In this document: in pieces, positions 36,161-43,669 of the stretch
Position numbering within the stretch: position 1 is the first letter of the stretch
How the letters are laid out: the number at the start of each line of letters is the position of its first letter
NCBI RefSeq assembly: GCF_001592265.1
Contig: NZ_BCWP01000015.1
Coordinates: 22,690-86,689 of the forward strand
DNA: 64,000 bases
Reading direction: 5' to 3'
From: Curvibacter delicatus NBRC 14919
GTDB taxonomy: Bacteria > Pseudomonadota > Gammaproteobacteria > Burkholderiales > Burkholderiaceae_C
Program-made: the position numbers and the translations under genes
Notes under the pieces: generated by a model
Database searches by the model: none
What the model was told of the DNA's origin: nothing
The model's input: only the letters and a program-made list of their open reading frames with translations

Positions 36161-37033
36161 TCAATGCGCCACAGCGCGCGTGACCAGGAAATCGACGATG
36201 TGGTTGCGCAGTTCGTAGTAGCCGTCCAGGTGGTGCAGACCGGCGCGCGTGCGTTCACGCGGTAGCGGATTGACCACCACTTCGGCAATGCCGCCGGGCA
36301 CGTAGCCGGTGGCGGTCTCGCTGCCATTGCTCATGAGCAGGATGCGGTCGGCCAGCAGGATGGCTTCGTCCACGTCGTGCGTGATCATGAACACCGTCTG
36401 CTGCGTCTGGCGCACGATGGTCATCAGCTCGTCCTGGATGGTGCCGCGCGTGAGCGCATCGAGGGCACCGAAGGGCTCGTCGAGCAGCAGCATCTTGGGC
36501 TGGATGGAAAAGGCGCGCGCAATGCCGACGCGTTGTTTCATGCCGCCCGAGAGCTGGCTGGGTTTCTTGTCGATGGCATGGCTCAGCCCCACCATGGCGA
36601 CGAACTTCTCCACCTGCACGTTGACCTTGGCGGCCGGCCACTCCGGCCAGCGCGACTTGACGGCAAAGGCAATGTTCTGGCGCACCGTGAGCCAGGGCAT
36701 GAGCGCATGGCCCTGGAACACCACACCACGCTCCAGGCTGGGGCCGGCCACCTCGCGCCCGTCCATGAAAACGTGGCCGCTGCTGGCGGTGTCGAGCCCG
36801 GCCAGCACGTTGAGGATGGTGGTCTTGCCGCAGCCGGAATGGCCGATGATGCAGACGAACTCGCCGCGCTCCAGCGTGAATGAGACGTCGGCGAACACCG
36901 GCTTGGCCGCCTGGTAAGCCTTGCTGAGCTGTTCGATTCTGAGGAAACCGTCCACGGTGGGAACCTTTCGTTGCGGCGAGGTAGGGGCAATGGCCACGGG
37001 TGTGGCAACGCGCGAGGGGACTTCACTCCACAT
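36161..37033 (-). CDS. Nitrate/cyanate-type ABC transporter ATPase
   Basis: 290 residues. Walker A GHSGCGKTTILN, signature LSGGMKQRVGIARAF, Walker B LLLDEPFGALDALTR and the switch MITHDVDEA are intact. The subfamily feature ERGVVFQGHALMPWLTVRQN and length fit NrtD/CynD. Start overlaps the permease stop by 11 bases. With cynS next, cyanate is the likely substrate. Confidence 0.92.
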   Translation of the reverse strand: MWSEVPSRVATPVAIAPTSPQRKVPTVDGFLRIEQLSKAYQAAKPVFADVSFTLERGEFVCIIGHSGCGKTTILNVLAGLDTASSGHVFMDGREVAGPSLERGVVFQGHALMPWLTVRQNIAFAVKSRWPEWPAAKVNVQVEKFVAMVGLSHAIDKKPSQLSGGMKQRVGIARAFSIQPKMLLLDEPFGALDALTRGTIQDELMTIVRQTQQTVFMITHDVDEAILLADRILLMSNGSETATGYVPGGIAEVVVNPLPRERTRAGLHHLDGYYELRNHIVDFLVTRAVAH

Positions 37034-37889
37034 AGGTCACCGCCTTCTGCAATTGGCCGAACGCCAGGTCAAGCAGCATGCCGACCACGCCGATGACCAG
37101 GATGGCAAAGATCACGTTGGTGAGCGACAGGTTGTTCCACTCGTTCCAGACGAAGTAACCAACGCCGGTGCCGCCCACCAGCATCTCGGCCGCCACAATC
37201 ACCAGCCAGGCAATGCCCATGCTGATGCGCATGCCGGTCAGGATGGTGGGCGCCGCCGCCGGCAGGATGACGAGGAAGGCCTTGCGCAGCGGGTTGACTT
37301 CCAGCGTGCTGGCCACGTTGAGCCAGTCGCGCTTGACCGAGGCCACGCCGAAGGCGGTGTTGACCAACATCGGCCAGACCGAGCAGATGAAGATGACAAA
37401 GATGCCCGAGATGGAGGAGTCCTTGATGGTATAGAGCGCCAGCGGCATCCACGCCAGCGGGCTGATGGGCTTGAGCACCTGGATGAAGGGGTCAAAGGCG
37501 CGGCGCAGCAGCGGCGACATGCCGATGATGAAACCGAGCGGAATCGCCACCAGGCAGGCCAGCCCGAAACCCAACCCGACCCGGCCCAGTGAATACCCCA
37601 GCTGGATGACGATGCCCTTGTCGTTGAGACCGTTGTCGTAGAACGGGTTGGCCAGGTGGCCCCAGACCGTGCTACCCATCTGGCCCAGCGTCGGGAAGCC
37701 GCCGCTCTTGCTGTTGCCGATCTCCTTGCCCATCATCTTGGTGTATTCGATCTGCTCGGCCGTCAACCCGGCCGCCGCCCCACCCGCGCCCGAAGACGCG
37801 GTGGCGACGTACCAGATGCCCAGCACCAGCAGCAGGATCAGCGCCGACAGCAGGGCCGCCTTGAGTTGGAGGGAACGTGCGGCGTTCAT
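37023..37889 (-). CDS. Nitrate/cyanate-type ABC transporter permease (NrtB-like)
   Basis: 288 residues from ATG 37889, one base after the stop of the binding-protein gene. About six membrane segments and the loop SPLLRRAFDPFIQVLKPISP-LAWMPLA, characteristic of NrtB/SsuC/TauC permeases. It forms the inner-membrane channel for the neighbouring ATPase and binding protein. Confidence 0.92.
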   Translation of the reverse strand: MNAARSLQLKAALLSALILLLVLGIWYVATASSGAGGAAAGLTAEQIEYTKMMGKEIGNSKSGGFPTLGQMGSTVWGHLANPFYDNGLNDKGIVIQLGYSLGRVGLGFGLACLVAIPLGFIIGMSPLLRRAFDPFIQVLKPISPLAWMPLALYTIKDSSISGIFVIFICSVWPMLVNTAFGVASVKRDWLNVASTLEVNPLRKAFLVILPAAAPTILTGMRISMGIAWLVIVAAEMLVGGTGVGYFVWNEWNNLSLTNVIFAILVIGVVGMLLDLAFGQLQKAVTYVE

Positions 37890-37890
37890 G

Positions 37891-39291
37891 TCATGCCTTT
37901 CGGATCGGGAAGCTCTTGGCGTATTCGGCGGCCTTGGCAGCATCGAACTCGCGGCCCATGATCTTGAACTTCGGGTAGGCCCCGTCGGGCACCTTCTGGT
38001 CCAGCGCCTTCATATGCTTCTTGGCGTCGGTGATCAGGAACACCTTTTCGGCGATCTGCTTGTAGTTGACCTCGCCCTTGACGTAACCCCAGCGCTGCAT
38101 CTGCGTGAGCATCCAAACCGCCATGCTCTGCCAGGGCATGGGGTCGAAGTCGGCACGGTCGGGCACGTTCTGGATGTTGCCCAGGCCGTCGGCGAACTTG
38201 CCGGTCAGCACCTGGTTGATCACCACCTCGGGCTGGTTGAGATACTGCGCCGGGGCAATCACCTTGGCGATCAGCTCGCGGTTCTTCGGGTCGCGCGCCA
38301 TGGCGGCTGAGGTCAGCACCGCGCGATACAACGCAGCGAAGGTGTTGGGGTTCTTCTGGATGAACTCGGTGCTGGTGCCAAAGGCGCAGCAAGGGTGCCC
38401 ATTCCACAAGTCCTTGGTCAACACATGGATGAAACCCACCTCCTCGTACACCGCGCGCTGGTTGAACGGATCGGGGCCGAGGAAACCGTCGATGTTGCCG
38501 GCACGCAGGTTGGCCACCATCTCGGCCGGCGGCACCACACGCAGCTGCACATCGGTGTCGGGGTTCAGTCCGGCTTCAGCCAGGTAGTAGCGCAGCAGGA
38601 AGTTGTGCATGCTGAACTCGAAGGGAATGGCGAACTTGAAGCCCTTCCAGTTCTTCGGGTCACGGTTGTTCTTGTGCTTGAGCGCCAGCGTGATGGCCTG
38701 GCCGTTGATGTTCTGGATCGTGGCCACGTTCATCGGCGTGGCGTTGGAGCCCAGGCCCATGGAGATGGCCAGCGGCATGGGGCTCAGAAAGTGCGTGGCG
38801 TCGTACTCCTTGTTGATCATCTTGTCGCGGATCAGCGCCCAGCCGGCGGTTTTGGTCACCTCGACATTCAGGCCTTGCTGTTTGTAGAAACCCAGCGGAT
38901 GGGCCATGATCAGCGGCGTGGCGCAGGTGATCGGGATGAAGCCGATCTTCAGGTCCTTCTTCTCCAGTGAGCCTTTTTCCTGTGCCATGGCCTGCAGGCT
39001 GGCCACTGGCAGCACGCTGGCAATGGCGGCCATGGCCGTGCCCTTGCCGACGGCACGCAGGAAACGCCGGCGCACCGCGTCCTGCGGAAAGATGGCTTTC
39101 ACCAACGTGGCTTCGATGAATTCATTGCTGTAGGCCTCGAATTCACTTGTCAGGCTGCGGCGCTTGAGTTCCTTGACAGCCTGTTCGGCTGCCAGCTCCT
39201 GCTGGTGCTCGGCCACGCTGTGGTCACGGCCGCAGCTGCACTTGAGCATCAGGGGGCGGTCGGCGTCATAGGGATCGAAGTACTGGGTCAT
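37891..39291 (-). CDS. Nitrate/cyanate-type ABC substrate-binding protein with N-terminal extension
   Basis: 466 residues from ATG 39291. The binding domain begins near KKDLKIGFIPITCATPLIMA and has IDGFLGPDPFNQRAVYEEVG, as in NrtA/CmpA. Unusually, the twin-arginine signal motif (RRRFLRAVGKGTAMAAIASV) sits about 80 residues into the protein. The stretch before it contains CSCGRDHS and a charged helical region. Either the protein is exported with a long n-region or the true start is later. It is the first gene of the transporter-cynS operon, and a palindrome lies in its upstream gap. Confidence 0.9.
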   Translation of the reverse strand: MTQYFDPYDADRPLMLKCSCGRDHSVAEHQQELAAEQAVKELKRRSLTSEFEAYSNEFIEATLVKAIFPQDAVRRRFLRAVGKGTAMAAIASVLPVASLQAMAQEKGSLEKKDLKIGFIPITCATPLIMAHPLGFYKQQGLNVEVTKTAGWALIRDKMINKEYDATHFLSPMPLAISMGLGSNATPMNVATIQNINGQAITLALKHKNNRDPKNWKGFKFAIPFEFSMHNFLLRYYLAEAGLNPDTDVQLRVVPPAEMVANLRAGNIDGFLGPDPFNQRAVYEEVGFIHVLTKDLWNGHPCCAFGTSTEFIQKNPNTFAALYRAVLTSAAMARDPKNRELIAKVIAPAQYLNQPEVVINQVLTGKFADGLGNIQNVPDRADFDPMPWQSMAVWMLTQMQRWGYVKGEVNYKQIAEKVFLITDAKKHMKALDQKVPDGAYPKFKIMGREFDAAKAAEYAKSFPIRKA

Positions 39292-39396
39292 GGCATCACC
39301 TTCTGGGTTGGGATGCCACGTCTTACGCAAAGGTCGGGCCAGTTTGTGCGGCACGCCCATGCTGGCCTGCATTTCGTGCCCGCCAGCACCACGCCC

Positions 39397-39414
39397 TGTA
39401 GGGCCAGCCCTACA
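39397..39414. promoter_or_regulatory. Perfect palindrome upstream of the cyanate transporter operon
   Basis: TGTAGGGC and GCCCTACA arms with a 2-base centre, 106 bases upstream of the binding-protein ATG and 15 bases beyond the end of the response-regulator gene. Position and symmetry suggest the binding site of the adjacent NarL-type regulator. Confidence 0.65.
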
Positions 39415-39428
39415 AAGCCCTGTGCAAT

Positions 39429-40085
39429 TCAAGCCGTCGGTGGTCGGCGGCCATGCCGTTCGGCAAACAGCGCCAGCTCCACATCGTTCTTGGTGCCGGT
39501 TTTTTCAAGGATGCGGGCGCGGTAGGTGCTGACCGTGTTGGGCGCGAGCTTGAGCTGCGCACCAATTTCGCTCACGCTCTGGCCGGCGGTGAGCAGGCGG
39601 AACACCTGGTGCTCACGGTGCGACAAGGCCTCCAACCCGCCGGCACCTGCTGCCGCTGCGCCGACGGCCGCCGCCAGTGCCTCGGCCGTGGCCGGCGTGA
39701 CGTAGCGGCCGCCGGCGGCCACCTTGCGCACGGCGGCCAGCATGTCGTCGGGATCGGCACTCTTGTTGAGGTACCCACCGGCACCGAGCTTGATGCAGCG
39801 CACCGCATACTGGCTTTCCGGGTAGGTGCTGAGCATCAGCACCGGCAGCGCCGGATGGTCGCGGCGCAGCGCCTGCAACACCTCCAGCCCGTCCAGGCCC
39901 GGCAGGGCGATGTCGAGCAACACCAGGTCCAGCCCGGTTGCACCGTCTTGCATCTGCACCTGATCCAGCACCTCGGGGCCGCTGGGCGCTTCGGCCACGA
40001 CGCACACATCTGGTGCATCGGCCAGCACCTGCTTGAGCCCTTCGCGCACAATGCGATGGTCGTCGCCGATGAGGACGCGAATCAT
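39429..40085 (-). CDS. NarL/LuxR-type response regulator
   Basis: 218 residues from ATG 40085, one base after the kinase stop. Receiver domain with acidic pair IGDDH, phosphoacceptor D58 in LVLLDIALPGLDG and the lysine in LNKSADPDD; C-terminal LuxR helix-turn-helix LSHREHQVFRLLTAGQSVSE, NTVSTYRARILEKTG. It should activate or repress the transporter-cynS genes, whose start is 138 bases away. Confidence 0.93.
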   Translation of the reverse strand: MIRVLIGDDHRIVREGLKQVLADAPDVCVVAEAPSGPEVLDQVQMQDGATGLDLVLLDIALPGLDGLEVLQALRRDHPALPVLMLSTYPESQYAVRCIKLGAGGYLNKSADPDDMLAAVRKVAAGGRYVTPATAEALAAAVGAAAAGAGGLEALSHREHQVFRLLTAGQSVSEIGAQLKLAPNTVSTYRARILEKTGTKNDVELALFAERHGRRPPTA

Positions 40086-40086
40086 G

Positions 40087-41307
40087 CTATGCATTCCGTA
40101 GCGGCGTGCGCAAGCGGAACAAGGTCCCGTAGCCAATTTGGCTTGAAATATCGAGCTGGCCGCCAAAGTGGCGCGCCCGCTCGCGCATGCCCAGCACGCC
40201 GTAGGCCGTCGGCGCCTCGAAGGCCTGCGCGGTCGCACCGCAGCCGTTGTCCTGCACCTCGATCGTCAACTCGCCGTGTTCGATGCGGATGCGCACGTCC
40301 AGCCCATTGGCGCGTGCATGACGGCCTACGTTGCTGAGCATTTCCTGGAAGATGCGGAACACCGCCATCGCCATCGGCTCGGGCAGGATCACGCCCTCGG
40401 TGCCCCGCATGTCCCAGGCCAGCGCTAGTTCAGCCGACTGGGCAAATTCCTGCGCCTGCCATTCCAGCGCCGCCCACAGGCCCTGGTGGTCGAGGATGCT
40501 GGGACGCAGGTCGGTGATGATGCGCCCGACGTTGTCGACCGCGGTCTCGATCATGCGGCTCATGTTCTGGCACTTGCAGCGCAGCCGGGTGCGCATGGCC
40601 TCGGCTTCGTGCGGTGCGCGCTGCTGCTGCTCGCCCAGGCGCTTGTCCATCCAGTTGACGTCCATCTTCAGCGCCACCAGCAGGCTGCCGAGTTCGTCGT
40701 GCACCTCGCGTGCGATGCGGGTGCGTTCGTCCTCGCGCACTTTTTCCGAATACGCTGCCAGCTCGCGCAACTGGCCCAGTGCCACTGACAACTCGCGCGT
40801 GCGCGCGGCCACGCGGTTTTCCAGTTCGTCATTGGCACGTGCCAGTTCGGCGTTGGCACACTGCAGCGCCTCGGCCGCATGGCGGCGTTCGGTGATATCA
40901 ACAAAAGTGACCACGGCGCCACGCACCACGCCGGCATCGAGCAGCGGGTAGCTGGAGTATTCGACCGGAAACGGCTGGCCATCGCAGCGCCAGAACACCT
41001 CGGCGTCAATGCGGCAGGGCAGGCCCTGGCGGAAGGCGTTGAAGATCGGGCAGTCCTGTGCCGCATAGACGCTGCCGTCGGCGTGCGAGTGGTGGGTCAG
41101 CTCGTGCATGTTGCGGCCCAGCACCTCGTCAGCCGCCCAGCCCAGCATGCGGGCACCGGCCCGGTTGATGAAGGTACAGTGGCCGTCCAGGTCGATACCG
41201 AAAATGCCCTCGCCGGTTGACTCCAGCAGCAGCTCGAGCTGGTGCTGCCACAGCGGATCGTCGCTGGCAGGCAAGGGGTTGCGGGCTTCGAACTGAGCGG
41301 CAGGCAT
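40087..41307 (-). CDS. Cytoplasmic PAS histidine kinase (HisKA_3 type)
   Basis: 406 residues from ATG 41307 (MPAAQFEA); a longer frame to 41403 would overlap the divergent ohrR start. PAS domain (about 25-140) with LESTGEGIFGIDLDG; dimerisation helix with REVHDELGSLL (phosphoacceptor His); ATPase part with MLSNVGRHARANG and VQDNGCGA. No membrane segment, so it senses something inside the cell, possibly a nitrogen signal or cyanate. Coupled to the response regulator with a 1-base gap. Confidence 0.88.
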   Translation of the reverse strand: MPAAQFEARNPLPASDDPLWQHQLELLLESTGEGIFGIDLDGHCTFINRAGARMLGWAADEVLGRNMHELTHHSHADGSVYAAQDCPIFNAFRQGLPCRIDAEVFWRCDGQPFPVEYSSYPLLDAGVVRGAVVTFVDITERRHAAEALQCANAELARANDELENRVAARTRELSVALGQLRELAAYSEKVREDERTRIAREVHDELGSLLVALKMDVNWMDKRLGEQQQRAPHEAEAMRTRLRCKCQNMSRMIETAVDNVGRIITDLRPSILDHQGLWAALEWQAQEFAQSAELALAWDMRGTEGVILPEPMAMAVFRIFQEMLSNVGRHARANGLDVRIRIEHGELTIEVQDNGCGATAQAFEAPTAYGVLGMRERARHFGGQLDISSQIGYGTLFRLRTPLRNA

Positions 41308-41401
41308 GCCCTGTCTGCTGCAATGTTTATGCCAGCCGCTTGTCCAGTGGCCGCCAATCCTGAAACAATAGCGCTGAATATCAGCTTTCACCCGCCCGTC
41401 C

Positions 41402-41848
41402 ATGCCCCCCTCCTCCGATGACCTGCTGCTTGAGCAGCAGCTCTGCTTCCCGCTCTATGCAGCCTCGCGGTTGCTGACCCGGCTCTACCAGCCCCTGCTG
41501 GAGCCGCTCGGGCTGACCTACCCGCAGTACATCGTGCTGATGATCCTGTGGGAAGACGCCCCGTGCGCTGTGTCCCACATTGGCGAGCGGGCCCAGCTTG
41601 CCAGCAACACGCTGACACCGCTGCTCAAACGCCTGGAGCAGCTCGGCCTGGTGCAGCGTGTGCGCTCCAGCGAAGACGAGCGTGTGGTCAACATCAGCCT
41701 CACGCCGGCCGGGCGCGCGCTCAAACAGAAGTGCACCTGCATCCCGACCCAGCTGCTCGAGCGCATGGGCTATTCCACCCAGGACGCGCTGAAACTCAAG
41801 AAACAACTCGACAGCCTGCTGGCCCATCTGCAGTCGGCCGCAGGCTGA
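41402..41848 (+). CDS. ohrR: Organic-hydroperoxide-sensing MarR regulator OhrR
   Basis: 148 residues. C15 in LLLEQQLCFPLYA is the peroxide-sensing cysteine of OhrR; C111 and C113 (KCTCIP) near the C-terminus are candidates for the resolving cysteine, the two-cysteine layout known in Xanthomonas. The MarR winged helix runs YIVLMILWEDAPCAVSHIGE to KRLEQLGLV. It represses ohr 78 bases downstream through an AT-rich inverted repeat. Confidence 0.93.
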   Translation: MPPSSDDLLLEQQLCFPLYAASRLLTRLYQPLLEPLGLTYPQYIVLMILWEDAPCAVSHIGERAQLASNTLTPLLKRLEQLGLVQRVRSSEDERVVNISLTPAGRALKQKCTCIPTQLLERMGYSTQDALKLKKQLDSLLAHLQSAAG

Positions 41849-41889
41849 CAAATCCCCTGCTCCCAACAAGGTTTCATGAATCCCGGATA

Positions 41890-41910
41890 ATTAATCGCAC
41901 GCGATTTAAT
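41890..41910. promoter_or_regulatory. Candidate OhrR operator upstream of ohr
   Basis: ATTAATCGC and GCGATTTAAT form an imperfect inverted repeat around the centre AC, 16 bases before the ohr start. AT-rich inverted repeats of this kind are typical of MarR/OhrR sites. Confidence 0.65.
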
Positions 41911-41926
41911 CTTTTAGGAGCTATTT

Positions 41927-42343
41927 ATGAAAACCGTGTACCAAACCCGTGCCAGTGCCACCGGCGGCCGCAATGGCCATGTCGTCTCGCAAGACGGCGT
42001 GCTCGATCTGCGTCTGGCGATTCCGAAGGAAATGGGTGGCCCTGGCGGCGCGCTCAGCAACCCGGAGCAGCTGTTTGCCGCTGGCTATTCGGCGTGTTTT
42101 GATTCGGCCCTGGCGTTTGTCGCCGGCCAGCGCAAGATCAAGCTGCAGGGTACCCAGGTGGATGCCACGGTGGGCATCGGCCCGAACGGCCAGGGCGGTT
42201 TCGGCCTGGCCGTGACGCTGGAGGTCACCATTCCCGACCTGCCGCGCGAAGAAGCCCAAGCATTGATGGACGCCACCCACCTGGTCTGCCCCTACTCCAA
42301 TGCGCTGCGCGGCAACGTGCCGGTGGAACTGATCCTGAAATAA
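41927..42343 (+). CDS. ohr: Organic hydroperoxide resistance protein Ohr
   Basis: 138 residues preceded by AGGAG. The two reactive cysteines are at C57 (YSACFDSALAF) and C121 (HLVCPYSNALRGN), the spacing of Ohr rather than OsmC. It reduces lipid and organic hydroperoxides with dithiol donors in the cytoplasm. Directly downstream of ohrR. Confidence 0.96.
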   Translation: MKTVYQTRASATGGRNGHVVSQDGVLDLRLAIPKEMGGPGGALSNPEQLFAAGYSACFDSALAFVAGQRKIKLQGTQVDATVGIGPNGQGGFGLAVTLEVTIPDLPREEAQALMDATHLVCPYSNALRGNVPVELILK

Positions 42344-42353
42344 GCAGCACCTC

Positions 42354-42388
42354 GGCCGCCCGGCGCGTTTGCCGACTGCTGGGCGGCC
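42354..42388. terminator. Hairpin between ohr and the PilZ gene
   Basis: GGCCGCCCGGC and GCTGGGCGGCC pair with one mismatch around a 13-base loop, followed by CGTTCCTT. Genes on either side are convergent. Confidence 0.55.
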
Positions 42389-42394
42389 CGTTCC

Positions 42395-42778
42395 TTAATG
42401 CCGCAGGCTGGTGTCCTGGGCCATCAGCTTGGCCAGGTCGCGCTCCAGCACGCTGTGGTCACCGGCATTGAACTCGACCAGCTGGCGCAAATGCGTGATG
42501 CTGTCGAGGTCGATGCGGTCGCAGTGCAGCCCGATATGGCGGCCATCCACATGGGCCACCGTGGCGTCCATCACGATCACCGCCCCGGGGGCCAGCTCCA
42601 GGCGCAGGTGACAGGGCTGACCGGTCTTCGCGGGCCAGGTGTCGTCATGCTCAATCAAGGCGCCCTTGAGCGAGACATCGATCAGGCGCGCCGCATGGTT
42701 GCGGCCGGCAACAGATACCAGCGCCGGCGCATCGAAGCCGGAGCGCCAGAATTGGCGACGTTCGGTGGTCGTGTTCAT
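42395..42778 (-). CDS. PilZ-domain protein, paralogue of 6636-7070
   Basis: 127 residues from ATG 42778, with AGGAG six bases upstream (a TTG-started extension of two codons is not preferred). RRQFWRSGFDAPALVSV gives the R-rich start, and RLIDVSLKGALIEHDD is the c-di-GMP contact motif. The C-terminal block IDLDSITHLRQLVEFN is almost the same as in the first PilZ gene. Probably a c-di-GMP adaptor; targets unknown. Confidence 0.85.
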   Translation of the reverse strand: MNTTTERRQFWRSGFDAPALVSVAGRNHAARLIDVSLKGALIEHDDTWPAKTGQPCHLRLELAPGAVIVMDATVAHVDGRHIGLHCDRIDLDSITHLRQLVEFNAGDHSVLERDLAKLMAQDTSLRH

Positions 42779-42846
42779 GAGCAACTCCTGAAGAGGGAGA
42801 CGTGCTCACGGTAGCCCTGCGGACCCGGGCTGTCAAACCGGGACGG

Positions 42847-43665
42847 CTAGGTGTTTACCAGGGTATCGGGCGGCAGGCGATCGATTTCACCCAGCAATTG
42901 CGCCAAGGCCCGGCCGCTGGCCTGCAGCACGGCCTGCCCCTGCGCAGCGGTGGCAGCCGCCGCATTGCCGACGGCACCGGCCGGGTTGTAGTCCTGCATC
43001 TGCCAGCCCAGCTTGGCACTTTTGCCGTTGCCGAGGATGGGGAACTTCTGCGCGCGCTGCTGCGAAGCGGAAGCAAAGTCCTGCGCCTGCCCCATGGCCA
43101 CCCGCTCCGGTTTGAGCGCCAGCATCATGGCGGTCTCGATCTGGCCGGCATGGATGCCGAAGCGGTGTTCTTCCGCCGTGAACTGCTGCGCCACCTCCGG
43201 CCCCAGCGGCAGGTTGAACGAGCTCACGCTGTAGACCAGCATGCCGAGCCGGGCCCGCAGGTCACGCGCCACGATGTCCATCACGCTCACCTGGCCACCG
43301 TGCGAATTGAGCAACACCAGCTTTTTGATGCCGGCGCGCGCCACCGATTCGCCAATCTCGGTCCACAGGCTGATGATGGTGTGCGAGGACAAGGTGAGCG
43401 TGCCGGGAAAGCGCTGATGCTCCGGGCTCAGGCCGACCGCCTGCGTTGGCAGAAACAGCACCGGCAGATCGGCCGGCAGGTGCGGCAACGATGCCGCCAC
43501 CACGCCGTCCACCAGATCGGTGTCCACACTCACCGGCAGGTGCGGGCCATGCTGTTCGGTGGCGGCCACCGGCAGCACGGCGATGGTGCAGCTTGTGTCG
43601 AGCTGTGCGAAGTCGCGTGTGCTCAGGTCGGCCCAGTAGCGTGAAGGAACGGCGGGTGTGCTCAT
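42847..43665 (-). CDS. Creatininase-family amidohydrolase
   Basis: 272 residues. Metal-binding motifs are clear: PVAATEQHGPHLPVSVDTD, NSHGG and HAGQIETAMM. The family includes creatininase, formamide hydrolases and the MftE peptidase of mycofactocin synthesis. It starts 4 bases after the radical SAM gene stop, so the two form an operon. That pairing recalls radical SAM/creatininase pairs in peptide maturation, but no small precursor gene is obvious here. Confidence 0.85.
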   Translation of the reverse strand: MSTPAVPSRYWADLSTRDFAQLDTSCTIAVLPVAATEQHGPHLPVSVDTDLVDGVVAASLPHLPADLPVLFLPTQAVGLSPEHQRFPGTLTLSSHTIISLWTEIGESVARAGIKKLVLLNSHGGQVSVMDIVARDLRARLGMLVYSVSSFNLPLGPEVAQQFTAEEHRFGIHAGQIETAMMLALKPERVAMGQAQDFASASQQRAQKFPILGNGKSAKLGWQMQDYNPAGAVGNAAAATAAQGQAVLQASGRALAQLLGEIDRLPPDTLVNT

Positions 43666-43669
43666 GCGT

